From: JANQJA01 sp047947185 | GTDB lineage: Bacteria; Pseudomonadota; Gammaproteobacteria; Pseudomonadales; Azotimanducaceae | DNA: 64,000 nt | Assembly (NCBI GenBank): GCA_047947185.1 | Contig: CP170502.1 | Coordinates: forward strand, 5,208,001-5,272,000 | Reading direction: 5' to 3' | Part shown: positions 26,100 to 35,400 of the stretch, piece after piece | How the letters are laid out: each line of letters opens with the position of its first letter | Numbering within the stretch: position 1 is the stretch's first letter | Program-made: the position numbers and the translations under genes | The notes under the pieces: model-generated | What the model was told of the DNA's origin: nothing | Database searches by the model: none | Seen by the model: the letters and a program-made list of their open reading frames with translations, nothing else

Positions 26100-26822
26100 T
26101 CAGGCTATGGCCAATAGGGAGGCAAAGTTCAGGCAGCGGCTGAGCTCTGCTGTTTGCGTGAAGCCCGCCTGCGCCAGGCGCCTGCGGTGGGTTGCGATAC
26201 TATCTGGAATCATGACGTTTTCAAGCGCTGTGCGTTTCTGGGCAATCTCCAGATCGCTATATCCCTGGTAACGCTTGAAGTCCTCATGCAGGCTGGTAAT
26301 GCTGGCGCCGGCTTCTTCTTCGCTGAGGCTGACTTTTTCCGCGAGTATCAGCGCGCCACCTGGAATCATGCCGGTGTGGATATCACACAACAGCTGTTGG
26401 CGTTCTGCGGGCGGTATAAACTGCAGGGTAAAATTCAGGACCACCACAGACGCGTTGCTGAACTGCGTCTCCTGGATTGACTCTTGCCGGATGTCTACCG
26501 AGGCTTCGCTGTGATCCCGGCTGACGTTCGCCCGGCAGCGCTCAACCATGGCGACAGAGTTGTCGATGCCGATCACATGGCAGCCAGCGGGCACGTGGTG
26601 GCGTATCATCAGTGTCGAGGCGCCGAGTGAGCAACCAAGGTCGTAACAGTTGGTGCCGGGGCGGGCGTAGCGCGTTGAAACCACCCCGATCAGGTCCAGC
26701 ATGAAGGCATATCCGGGGACCGAACGGTTGATCATGTTCTCGAACACGTCGGCCACCCGGGCGTCAAAGCTGAAGTCCGAAACTTCCTGCAGGGGTGCCG
26801 CGTAGACATCGTCTTTTTTCAT
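26100..26822 (-). CDS. cmoA: Carboxy-S-adenosylmethionine synthase CmoA
   Basis: A 240-residue SAM-fold protein starting MKKDDVYAAPLQEVSDFSFD, typical of CmoA. Motif I is CYDLGCSLGASTLMIRHHV, and FNASVVVLNFTLQFI-type sequence follows around residue 125 (in SNASVVVLNFTLQF). It converts SAM and prephenate to carboxy-SAM, the donor used by CmoB for cmo5U34 in tRNA. It is the first gene of the cmoA/membrane protein/cmoB operon and is divergent from the putative small RNA. Confidence 0.92.
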   Translation of the reverse strand: MKKDDVYAAPLQEVSDFSFDARVADVFENMINRSVPGYAFMLDLIGVVSTRYARPGTNCYDLGCSLGASTLMIRHHVPAGCHVIGIDNSVAMVERCRANVSRDHSEASVDIRQESIQETQFSNASVVVLNFTLQFIPPAERQQLLCDIHTGMIPGGALILAEKVSLSEEEAGASITSLHEDFKRYQGYSDLEIAQKRTALENVMIPDSIATHRRRLAQAGFTQTAELSRCLNFASLLAIA

Positions 26823-26893
26823 GCAAATGTGAACATCGTATAAAGCGCCCGTTGAATTCTACTGTAAAACAGCAGGGTCTACAGGGTCAGGAC

Positions 26894-26921
26894 TTGATTA
26901 AATTGGCGCCGCGGCTATGAT
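26894..26921 (+). promoter_or_regulatory. Sigma70 promoter for the putative small RNA
   Basis: TTGATT (26894-26899), a 16-bp spacer and TATGAT (26916-26921) are each close to consensus and lie in a gene-free 382-bp interval. The predicted start is about 26928. No protein gene follows until 27205, and a terminator intervenes at 27125-27158. Confidence 0.55.
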
Positions 26922-27028
26922 TGGCCATCGTCCCGTTGGTTCCCGACCCAATGCAGACACCAGTGAACAGACTTGAAAAAAGACCTGTAAAAAGACTTTT
27001 GAAAGGCCCGGCGAAAGGACCAGCCGGA

Positions 27029-27073
27029 AGATCAATCAGAAGATCAATCAGCAGATCAATCAGCAGATCAGCA
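27029..27073 (+). repeat. Tandem 12-bp repeat inside the putative small RNA
   Basis: Three perfect copies of AGATCAATCAG, each followed by one base (A, C, C), and a fourth truncated copy (AGATCAGCA) give a 12-bp period. The units have little self-complementarity, so they would be single-stranded in the RNA and could act as repeated pairing or protein-binding sites. Confidence 0.8.
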
Positions 27074-27124
27074 AGACAGAGCGAGCATCAGTTCAGTAGC
27101 GTCGCCTGTCTTTTGCGACAAGAG

Positions 27125-27158
27125 GCCCCGACCGCCAGCGCGTTCGGGGCTTTTTTTT
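27125..27158 (+). terminator. Intrinsic terminator of the putative small RNA
   Basis: A seven-base-pair GC stem (GCCCCGA with TCGGGGC, extendable by a G-U and an A-U pair) with a 12-nt loop is followed directly by eight T residues at 27151-27158. It lies 47 bp before the HNH start codon and so insulates that gene. Confidence 0.85.
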
Positions 27159-27204
27159 GGTCGTTGGTTTTGGTCACCGCCAGTCATTGCCAGAGAGTTG
27201 CGTT

Positions 27205-27792
27205 ATGAGCGTCAGAATTCTTCGAATCAATACGGCCGGCAGGCCAATCGAGTGGCTTAGCTGGCAGGAGGCGGTCTGCCTGCATGCGCGGGAACTGGTG
27301 AGCTGGACCTATGGTGAGGAGGTAATGAGTGTGCATGGCGGGCATTCACGGCTCACCGGTGAACAAACGGTCGTTACACTGAACAGCATCATGGCCTGTA
27401 AAGGCAAGGTGTTTACCAGCATGCGCCGACAGCCTCCGCTTACCAATCGTGCGCTTTTCCGGCGTGACCAGAACGTTTGCCTTTATTGCGGTAGCCGATT
27501 CCAGGAAGCGCAGCTCAGTCGTGATCACGTTGTTCCCGTCTCCCGCGGTGGCGGCGATGTCTGGACCAATGTGGTGACTGCCTGCAAACGCTGCAATGCG
27601 CGCAAGGGCAGCCAGTTGCCGGGTGAATGCGGGATGGAACTGCTGGCGCTCCCGTACCAGCCGAATCACGCGGAATACCTGGCCCTGTCGCACAGCGGCC
27701 GTATCCTGGGTGACCAGATGTCATTCCTGCGCAAGCAGTTTTCTTCCAACAGCCGGTTATTGGTAGACGATCAACATCTGTTAGCATCCTGA
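27205..27792 (+). CDS. HNH endonuclease family protein
   Basis: A 195-residue protein starting MSVRILRINTAGRPIEWLSW. The HNH nuclease domain spans roughly residues 85-140: two CxxC zinc pairs (CLYCG and CKRC) bracket the catalytic SRDHVVPVSRGG and the Asn in WTNVVTACKRCNARKG. The start is set by AGAGAG before ATG 27205. Stand-alone HNH proteins of this length are common housekeeping-like genes in proteobacteria, with no proven role. It lies alone downstream of the small-RNA terminator, and I see no sign of a phage or restriction context. Confidence 0.85.
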   Translation: MSVRILRINTAGRPIEWLSWQEAVCLHARELVSWTYGEEVMSVHGGHSRLTGEQTVVTLNSIMACKGKVFTSMRRQPPLTNRALFRRDQNVCLYCGSRFQEAQLSRDHVVPVSRGGGDVWTNVVTACKRCNARKGSQLPGECGMELLALPYQPNHAEYLALSHSGRILGDQMSFLRKQFSSNSRLLVDDQHLLAS

Positions 27793-27828
27793 AGTCCGGA
27801 ATAGGGGCCTGAAACAAGGGAGGCAGAG

Positions 27829-28569
27829 ATGGCTGACGGGATCACTTACAGGGTTGAAGCAGGCATTGCCCACATCAGGCTGAACCGGCCGGACAAACTG
27901 AATGCCCTTGATGAGGACACAGTTCTTGGTCTCAGGGCGGCTTTGCGGGCTTTTGACGCGGGTGAGGCCCGTGTTGCGATACTCAGCGCTGAAGGTGACC
28001 GGGCGTTTTCCGTCGGTGCTGATATCAAAAATCCACCGCGGGAAATGTGGCAGGGTGTGCCCGGTGTTGGTGTGGTGACAGATAAACCCGTGATTGCCTG
28101 TGTTCAGGGTTATTGTATAGGGGGTGCCTATATACTTGTGCAGATGTGTGACCTGGTCGTGGCAGCGGACAACACGGTTTTCCGCTATCCCGAGGCCCAG
28201 GTTGGCTTTACCGGGGGGCTGATCGCCGGGTGTGCGGTGCGCATCCCCCATAAGATAGCGATGGAGTTCATGTTGCTCGGCCAGGACCTGCCGGCAAGCC
28301 GGGCTTATGAGGTTGGCATGGTGAACAGGGTTGTACCGCTGGGCGAACAGATGACAGCGGCAATGGAATTTGCACAAATCCTGGCTGAAAGCGCACCCTT
28401 GGTGGTACAGACCATTAAAGGGTTTGTGGACCAGACCATTGCCAAGGGGCCAGCGGAACAAGCTGCTTTGGCAAGGGATGCGCTGCTCGGTGTTCGCGAC
28501 AGTGAAGACGGTGCCGAGGGCAGGGCGGCTTTCCGCGAGAAACGCAAGCCTTTGTTCCAGGGCCGATGA
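27829..28569 (+). CDS. Enoyl-CoA hydratase/isomerase (crotonase) family
   Basis: A 246-residue crotonase. The oxyanion-hole segments are SAEGDRAFSVGADIK around residue 60 and CVQGYCIGGAYILVQMCDLVVA near 95. An active-site region FRYPEAQVGFTGG follows. At the position where hydratases use the second Glu there is GGLIAGCAVRIP, so it may be an isomerase, a hydrolase or a divergent hydratase. GGGAGGCAGAG precedes the start. The following phosphoesterase gene starts 4 bp after its stop, an unexpected partner. Confidence 0.82.
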   Translation: MADGITYRVEAGIAHIRLNRPDKLNALDEDTVLGLRAALRAFDAGEARVAILSAEGDRAFSVGADIKNPPREMWQGVPGVGVVTDKPVIACVQGYCIGGAYILVQMCDLVVAADNTVFRYPEAQVGFTGGLIAGCAVRIPHKIAMEFMLLGQDLPASRAYEVGMVNRVVPLGEQMTAAMEFAQILAESAPLVVQTIKGFVDQTIAKGPAEQAALARDALLGVRDSEDGAEGRAAFREKRKPLFQGR

Positions 28570-28573
28570 AGCC

Positions 28574-29296
28574 GTGAAATCCCATATTCGCATGTTGCAT
28601 ACGTCTGATATCCACCTTGACAACACGGTTGGCGGGAAAGGGTCCGAGAGCGCTGGCCAGATTGGCCTGATGCGGGTGATCGACCGGGCGCTGGCGCTTG
28701 ATGTCGACGGGTTCCTGCTTGCCGGAGACCTGTTTGATCACAACCGGGTCAACGATGCCTGTCTGGATTTTGCCAGCAGCCAGCTGGCGCGACTGCGCTG
28801 CCCGGTGATCATGGTGACCGGCAACCATGACTGTCTGGCGGATTACTCCGTTTATCATCGTTATGATCCGGGAGACGCGGGGGATCATATTCACTTCATT
28901 CGCGAAGAGCCCGGCGGCCTGCTGGATCACGCCCTGCCCGGTGTCCGTTTCTGGGGCCGCGGGATTGTGGACCATCACCCTGGCCACAAGCCGCTGGCGG
29001 GGGTACCGGCGCGCGAAGGTGACGAATGGTACGTTGGTATCACCCACGGTTATTACGTGAATCGTGGTGCTGAGATGTTTTCGTCCCTGATAACACCTGA
29101 GGAGGTGGAAGCCAGTGGTTTTGATTACCTGGCGCTGGGTCATGTGCATGTCTTCAGCACCATGCAGCACGGCGCGACAACGGCCGCCTATCCCGGCTCA
29201 CCCAATCTTGCGCAGGGTTCAAGGGAGATGACGGCTGCCCTGGTTGAACTGCACCCAGCGCGAGGTGTGCTGGTGAACCGTGAGGCGCTGGATTAG
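28574..29296 (+). CDS. Metallophosphoesterase (SbcD/YfcE-like)
   Basis: The frame is open far upstream inside the crotonase gene. The family begins at RMLHTSDIHLD, so I place the start at GTG 28574, which gives 240 residues (ATG 28592 is possible). The motifs are HTSDIHLD, LLAGDLFDHNRVND, TGNHDCL, GITHGY and LALGHVHV, a complete calcineurin-like metal site. It resembles the nuclease domain of SbcD-type DNA repair exonucleases but lacks the longer C-terminus, and no SbcC partner is nearby. A phosphodiesterase or small exonuclease role is possible. Confidence 0.78.
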   Translation: MKSHIRMLHTSDIHLDNTVGGKGSESAGQIGLMRVIDRALALDVDGFLLAGDLFDHNRVNDACLDFASSQLARLRCPVIMVTGNHDCLADYSVYHRYDPGDAGDHIHFIREEPGGLLDHALPGVRFWGRGIVDHHPGHKPLAGVPAREGDEWYVGITHGYYVNRGAEMFSSLITPEEVEASGFDYLALGHVHVFSTMQHGATTAAYPGSPNLAQGSREMTAALVELHPARGVLVNREALD

Positions 29297-29401
29297 TCCT
29301 TCGGGCAATCGCCACCTGCAATTCCGCGCGGCAAAGGTTTATACTTTTCGCGCCGGCCGACAGGCTGTGAACATTACTATTCCATGATTCAGAGATTACC
29401 T

Positions 29402-30742
29402 ATGTCTAAAGCAAGGACTCTATATGCCCTGAGCCGTCCCCTTGCGCTTGCGCTGCTGGTGTACTGCCTGGTCCAGCCCGGACCCCTGCAGGCGGCAGCC
29501 GTTGGTGAAAAGGAGGCGATTTACCAACAGGCCCGGGAGTATCTCCGGCAGGGGGACGCAGAAGCGGCCTACCGGCTGCTTGAACCGAGGGAAATTGAGT
29601 GGGCGGGCGGTGACGGTTTTGACTACCTGCTGGGTGTGTCTGCCCTGGACAGCGCAAGGCCGGGCGAGGCTATTTTCAGCCTGCAACGCCTTGTGGCCCG
29701 CCGGCCTGCTTTTGCCGGCGCAAGACTTGAACTGGCACGCGCCTATTTTGACATTGGGGACAATGAACTGGCGCGCCTGGAATTCCAGCGCCTGCTCGAC
29801 GAAAACCCGCCCCCGCAGGTTGAATCCGCAGTTAACAACTACCTTGCTGCCATTGACAATAAATCGAGAGCTTACAAGCCAACTTCACAGTATTACCTTG
29901 ACATAGGGACCGGCTATGACAGCAACGCGCCGGCGGCGACCGACGAGGAGCGGTTCCTCAATTTTCGCCTGAGCCAGAATAACCTTGCGCAGTCATCAGC
30001 ATTTGCCCAGATGATGTTTGGTGCACTCTGGTCGCGCCCGGTTACAGCCAGCACGCAGGTGCTCTTCGGGCTGCGGCTGGATCACCGCTCCAATCCTTCA
30101 ACCCACTTTGTCGACTCGTCCAATGCTGACCTTTCGGCCGGCTGGAACTGGCGGGGCGAGAAGTCCAATGTTGGTGTTGCCGTCAACAGCCTGTTTGCTG
30201 CCCTGGACCAGGAATACAACAAGCAGGATCTGGGAGCAACGCTGTCGTTCGGCCGGCGCATCGGAGACGCCACCAATCTGAATACATTCGTACGCTATGG
30301 CGCAATTCGATTCCAGGAGCCTGCACTTGAAATTCGTGATGTGGACCAGGTGCTGGGAGGGATTGGCCTGTCGCGCAGTTTTTCCAGTGCCCAGGCTTCG
30401 CTGACGCTGACCGGCAGTCAGGATGACGCGATACAGGCCGGCTCACCCTTCTCCAACGATGGTGTTGGGGTGCAGGTTGCGGCAACCCTGTTCGGGGCCA
30501 GTGGCCGTTCCTATTTTGCTGAAGCCAGTGCCTCCCGCACCACTTACGATATGCAGTTCTTCGGGTTCGATCGGGAGGATGACCTGTATTCCGTTTCCCT
30601 GGGGGCAAGTTTCAGTGGTTTCCCTGTCTCGGGCTGGAATACCACATTCAAAGTCAACTACAGCGAAAAGGATTCAACCGTGAGTCTCTACCAGTTTGAT
30701 CGGTACGAGGTTGGTTTCACCTTTCGCAAACTGTTTAACTAG
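29402..30742 (+). CDS. TPR plus outer-membrane beta-barrel protein, Slam/T11SS-like
   Basis: A 446-residue protein. The signal peptide covers residues 1-30 (ALALLVYCLVQPGPLQA). TPR-type helices follow to about 150 (QQAREYLRQGDAEAAYRLL; ARLELARAYFDIGDNELARLEF). From about 160 the sequence alternates like a beta-barrel, opens with YYLDIGTGYDSNAPA and ends in the aromatic outer-membrane signature EVGFTFRKLFN. TPR followed by a DUF560-type barrel is the layout of Slam proteins (type XI secretion), which move lipoproteins to the cell surface. A FecR-domain protein and a giant lipoprotein follow within 11 bp and 33 bp. The assignment rests on architecture and context. Confidence 0.65.
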   Translation: MSKARTLYALSRPLALALLVYCLVQPGPLQAAAVGEKEAIYQQAREYLRQGDAEAAYRLLEPREIEWAGGDGFDYLLGVSALDSARPGEAIFSLQRLVARRPAFAGARLELARAYFDIGDNELARLEFQRLLDENPPPQVESAVNNYLAAIDNKSRAYKPTSQYYLDIGTGYDSNAPAATDEERFLNFRLSQNNLAQSSAFAQMMFGALWSRPVTASTQVLFGLRLDHRSNPSTHFVDSSNADLSAGWNWRGEKSNVGVAVNSLFAALDQEYNKQDLGATLSFGRRIGDATNLNTFVRYGAIRFQEPALEIRDVDQVLGGIGLSRSFSSAQASLTLTGSQDDAIQAGSPFSNDGVGVQVAATLFGASGRSYFAEASASRTTYDMQFFGFDREDDLYSVSLGASFSGFPVSGWNTTFKVNYSEKDSTVSLYQFDRYEVGFTFRKLFN

Positions 30743-30753
30743 GGGAGGCTGGC

Positions 30754-32373
30754 ATGAGCATTAGCATCAAATGGGCCAGGGCCCTCGTACTGGTTCTTCT
30801 GACCACACTTGTCAGTTTCCCGGCGTTGGCCAACGTCGGACGCGTACTCTTCTCCATCGGCGTTGTTAACGTTGAAGCACCCGAGGCACGTGTGCTTTCC
30901 CGGGGGGCTACCGTGAATGAAGGTGATGTCATTGTCACGGGTCCAAGGGGTTATGCACAGATTGTGCTAGCAGACGGCACCAAAATTGCCATCCGCCCGG
31001 ACTCCCGTTTTGTCATTGAAGGTGTGGAAGCACCGGCTGAGGCGGGCGCACCTGCCATTGGTGCCGGCAACGTCTACCGGGCCAGCTTCAACCTTGAGCG
31101 TGGCGGCTTTCGTACCATCACCGGGAGCATCGCAAGGCGCCAGCCGACTGCCTATCAGGTGAGAACACCGTCAGCGGTGATTTCTGTCCGGGGTACCAAC
31201 TACTCCGCACGTCTGTGTGAGGCAAACTGCGCAACGGATGACGGCCTGTACGTTGGTGTGTCTGACGGCGGGGTGACTATGAGTAACAACGGTGGTGCCC
31301 TTAATCTGGTGAAGAGCCAGTACGGCTATGCCCCGGACTTCAACACGCCACCATCCCGGCTGGTGGCACCGCCGGCCAGCCTGACCGATGAACCGGTCAT
31401 GGAACTGGAGGAGACCGAAGAAGAGGAGTCAAGCGACGAATCTTCGACGGAAACCGCGCAGGGGGCAACTGGTGATGAGTCCGGCGAGAGTGACTCAAAC
31501 ACCCAGGCAGTGGCAGCCGAACGTACGGAACAACCAGCGACCACGCCAGCAGACACCGGCACTACCCCGGTTGCCCGTGTGGCCACGGTACAGGAACCTG
31601 CCCAGGAGGTGCGTGGCACCAGTGCAACCGGTGGCAGCACCGACCTGACAGGGGGGGCCGACCCGGTTGTGCCCCGACCGCTTTCTTACAGCACTTCCGC
31701 AACGGCAGTCGCGATTATCAGTGATGACAACGCGAGACTGGCTGACGCAGACGATGTACCCACGGCTTTTGAAAACACGGCTGAAGGCGGTGCCGCGTTT
31801 GCCATAGGTACAGCAGACCTGCGAAATGTCGGCTTTGACAGCATCTCGTCGATTCGCTGGGGCCGCTGGAGCGAGGGTGTTGCGATCCGGACGGATGCAG
31901 GTGGTGATACCAGCCTGAACCTTGAGCAGAGCAGTCTGCACTTTGTCGAGGGACCGGTTGAGGAAGTCCCTGTCCAGGCTATTACCGGATCTGCCAGCTA
32001 TGTGCTGGTGGGGAATACGGATCCGACTGACAACGCTGGGAACAGGGGTATTCTCGGCTCAGCAAGCTTGTCTGCCGATTTCACCAACGCCACGGTCAGC
32101 AGCAATATCCAACTGGGTGTCAACAACCAGAACTGGCAGGCCAGCGGCAGTGGCGCCATCAGTGCGAACCTGTTTTCGGGCAGTTACAGCGAGGTCAGAG
32201 TCAACGGTGCCTCGGGTGGCAGCGGTTCGTTCGGCGGGTTTTTCAGCGGGCTGGGGGCAGCACCGCCGACAGGTGCAGGTCTGAACTATCGACTGGTCAA
32301 CGGTACAACAACAGTGAATGGTGCCGCAGTGTTTAACCAGGGCCCGGGCAATTCGACATCAATACAAGACTGA
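30754..32373 (+). CDS. Exported FecR-domain protein with beta-type C-terminal domain
   Basis: A 539-residue protein. The signal peptide is residues 1-26 (ending SFPALA). A FecR domain spans about 30-185 (GRVLFSIGVVNVEAPEAR, EGDVIVTGPRGYAQIVLADGT, TPSAVISVRGTNY). An acidic, low-complexity linker runs from about 210 to 300. The last 230 residues are Gly/Ser/Asn-rich beta sequence (GSASLSADFTNATVSSNIQL ... SGSYSEVRVNG ... GSFGGFFSGL), resembling the C-terminal barrel of transferrin-binding-protein-type Slam/T11SS clients. There is no transmembrane anti-sigma helix, so it is not a regulator of the classical FecR kind. It begins 11 bp after the barrel gene. Confidence 0.75.
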   Translation: MSISIKWARALVLVLLTTLVSFPALANVGRVLFSIGVVNVEAPEARVLSRGATVNEGDVIVTGPRGYAQIVLADGTKIAIRPDSRFVIEGVEAPAEAGAPAIGAGNVYRASFNLERGGFRTITGSIARRQPTAYQVRTPSAVISVRGTNYSARLCEANCATDDGLYVGVSDGGVTMSNNGGALNLVKSQYGYAPDFNTPPSRLVAPPASLTDEPVMELEETEEEESSDESSTETAQGATGDESGESDSNTQAVAAERTEQPATTPADTGTTPVARVATVQEPAQEVRGTSATGGSTDLTGGADPVVPRPLSYSTSATAVAIISDDNARLADADDVPTAFENTAEGGAAFAIGTADLRNVGFDSISSIRWGRWSEGVAIRTDAGGDTSLNLEQSSLHFVEGPVEEVPVQAITGSASYVLVGNTDPTDNAGNRGILGSASLSADFTNATVSSNIQLGVNNQNWQASGSGAISANLFSGSYSEVRVNGASGGSGSFGGFFSGLGAAPPTGAGLNYRLVNGTTTVNGAAVFNQGPGNSTSIQD

Positions 32374-32405
32374 TGTCTGTGGAAACAAATTTTGGGATTA
32401 CGCAT

Positions 32406-35400
32406 ATGATTGATTGCAAACGTGCCGCAGGTCATCTGGTCAGCCTTGTTGCAGTGGGCCTGTTTCTGTCGGGTTGTGGTGGCGGGGGCGGCAGTAGCGA
32501 CGCCAGTGGCGCTGGCACTGGTGCCGGGCTGCCGGCAACTGCGACGGTGGTGACCGGTTCTGCCGCCAAAGGTCCTATTGCCGGGGCATCTGTCTCGCTG
32601 TTTGAACTGGATGCTTTTGGCTACCCGGCAAGCGAGCCGACCCTGACGACCACTACCGACGCAGCTGGCAACTTTTCGGTTACGCTTCCTGGCGAAGTCA
32701 GCGGCAGTTTGCTGGTCGAGACCTCGGGGGGGTCTTTTGTTGACGAATCGGATCAGGAAGCCAATCCCGAGCTCAAGCGGCGAATCCAGTTGGGGCAGGG
32801 TGAAGGACTCTGGTCGGTGATTGCACCGGGCCAGACATCAGTCGCCATTACACCTTATACAGATGCGCTGGTTGAGCGGGCCAGACTTGAAGGTTCGGTC
32901 AGTGGTGACTTTGAGGCACGTCTCGACAGCTTGCGGGCCCTTTTGGCAGATGAGGTCGGGTTTGATGTATTTACCACCATCCCTGCTGATCCCCTGGCCC
33001 CCGCTGCCTCTGCGACGACCGCCCAGCGTCAGTATGCCCTCCTGCTTGGCGGTATCGCCAATGTCATTAACAACGTGTCCATTCAACTTGGACTGGCTGC
33101 ACCGGATTTTGAGGTGATACGTGCAGTCATCCAGGATCTCACCGACGGCAGGATTGACGGTCGCCGCTTCAACGAGCGGGTTGAGGTCTACCTCGACGAC
33201 AGTATCGCAGATCTGCCTGATAACGTTGACTTTGACCTGGAGCTTAATCGGTTCCGGAACAACAACTTTGCGAGTTTCGAAGGCACCGCGCTTCCCGTCA
33301 TTGATCCGGCAGGGCTCAGCAACATAGCGCCATTTGCCCAGGCAGGTGAAGATGTATCAGTCCCGCAGAGTACGCCGGTGCAACTGAGTGGTGCTGAAAG
33401 TATTGATCTTGACGGCTCTATCGCAGCTTACCAGTGGACACAGACCAGCGGACCCGTGGTTGAACTTTCCGGTGCAGATACAAGCACGGTGAGTTTTGTC
33501 CTGCCCGCGGCCATGGTTGAGACATCAACCCTGACGTTTGAGCTGACGGTTACAGATACGATTGGCGCAACCGGGAAAGACAGCATCACTGTGATCGGGA
33601 CACCAGCGCTGGCGGAGCGCGTCTTCCTTGTGGAGGAACTTGATCTGCCGTTCCAGTTTGGCCGCGACGTGGATCCTGGCGGCGGTCTGGTCAGTTTCAG
33701 TCCCGATGGGACGGGTCTTCTGGTTGATCAGGACGGCAGCACGGCATTTGACTGGACATCATCCGGCCTTGTGCTGACCCTGGATTTCGCGCGGGTTGGC
33801 GGCTATGTCGTCGATGAATACACCACTTTCTCGCAGCAGGACCAGCAGGGTCGTCAGGACGAACTGCGCGTTACGGAAACCATTAACAGCCTGGTGCTGA
33901 CAATGGTTGAAGACAACCAGGTGCGTGACCAGCTGAGCTTGAGGGAAATTGGCAACCGGACCACGGTTAACGTGACCGCTGGCACACCGGCGTCAACCGA
34001 GACCATTGATGATACCGACCCGATTATTGCCTACGACCTGGCGCGGGCCCAGGAACTGTTCCCGGTGTCGGCCGGACAGGTGCGGGCGCTCTTGACCAAT
34101 GTGTCCTCGGCTGTGCCGACCCTGACCGATGCGCCCGCGCTTGAACTGGATCGATTGACGTTTGTTGATGGCAGTACCGGCAGTGCGTTTGAAAAAGGCG
34201 AGACATTTTCCTGGTCCATCCAATCTGACGGACACCTGCGTATTGTCTTTGAAGGTGGGGATGTTGGCGATTATTACCTGCTGAATTCCCGCCCGAGCGG
34301 AGACGTTGTGGCAGCGGAATATACCTATACCGACGGGACCCGCCGCATTGGGGTTGAGTCATCCTACGTGAGAGATCCTGACGACAACTGGAATCCGGCA
34401 ACGGTTCCTGGCATTTATCTTTCCAGGGGGTCAACCAGGCTCGACGATGACAGCCGGGTCGCTGACGATGTGAACTATCGGCTTAACCCCGACGGTACCG
34501 GCCTGGTCGAGTTTGACTTCATTGACCTGGCCACTGGCGCAAGGTCACCTACCGCGAGCCCGCTGGGTATCTGCTGGTCTGTCCAGGACGGTGAACTGGT
34601 GATTGACCGGAGCTGGACGGAGAACCAGTTCTTTGCTGGCAGTGTGCAACCAACGGCTGCCTATTGTGGTGATCTTGTCACCGATGACATCCGGTTCCGG
34701 CGTGAGCAGTTCCTGTATGACATCGAAGGGGATGGCAGTGTCTTCAAGACAGTGATTCGCCAGCGGGACAATAGCTGCAGTCTGCCGGGTGATGAAGAAT
34801 GTAGCCTGCCCATCACGGGCTACACACCGCGAATTCTCGAGAAAACTGCAAGTTTCTCTGCGCAGCCACCATTGCTCTTTCCTGATGTTGCCTCAACCAA
34901 GGTTGGCACCCCGGTGCAGATTGAAGTGCTGGCCAACGACGAGGTCGTTTCCGACGTTGATCCTGCAACACTCGATATTGTGGGTACACCGGTCGCGGGC
35001 ACTGTCAGCGTTGACAGTGTTACCGGTGTGGTTACCTTTACCCCGGATGGCTCCGGTAAGCCCGGGGTTTTCTACTATCGTGTCCGCGATGTCGAGGAAA
35101 ACCTGAGTGCTTATGTGAAGGTTGATGTGGAAGTTGATCCACCGGTTGCGATAGCGCCGAACCAGGTAGCGGAACAGGGTGAGGTGGTGACCCTGGACGC
35201 CAGCGAGAGTACGGATAACAGCGCCATCGTCAGCTACCAGTGGACGCCGGTCAGCGGTATCGGTGTGGCCCTGAGTGATCCCGCGTCAGCAACCCCTTCG
35301 TTTACGGTACCAACGCTTGCCAGCCTGCTTGCTTCAGAGACGCTGGTATTCGAACTTGTGGTAACAGACGACGTCGGCCAGACAAGCGCCACCGAGGTGT

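Larger units (their letters stand above)
26928..27158 (+). ncRNA. Candidate small RNA of about 230 nt
   Basis: A promoter, a roughly 230-nt non-coding stretch and an intrinsic terminator are in proper order between cmoA (divergent) and the HNH gene. The body contains a four-fold 12-nt repeat of AGATCAATCAG and, before the terminator, a second hairpin (GTCGC, 9-nt loop, GCGAC). The weak open frame through it would start at TTG on the -10 box and encode a biased Arg/Lys/Ser string, so I do not believe it is a gene. It does not look like 6S RNA or tmRNA. The RNA is inferred from signals only. Confidence 0.45.

Noticed and set aside
26928..27158. CsrB-type, 6S or tmRNA identity for the small RNA
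   Set aside because: Only two GGA motifs occur, there is no long bulged 6S helix, and no CCA end or tag-peptide frame.
26921..27208. A 95-residue Arg/Lys/Ser-rich peptide frame
   Set aside because: It would start at a TTG on the promoter's -10 box and read through the terminator. Its composition is just the translated 12-bp repeat.
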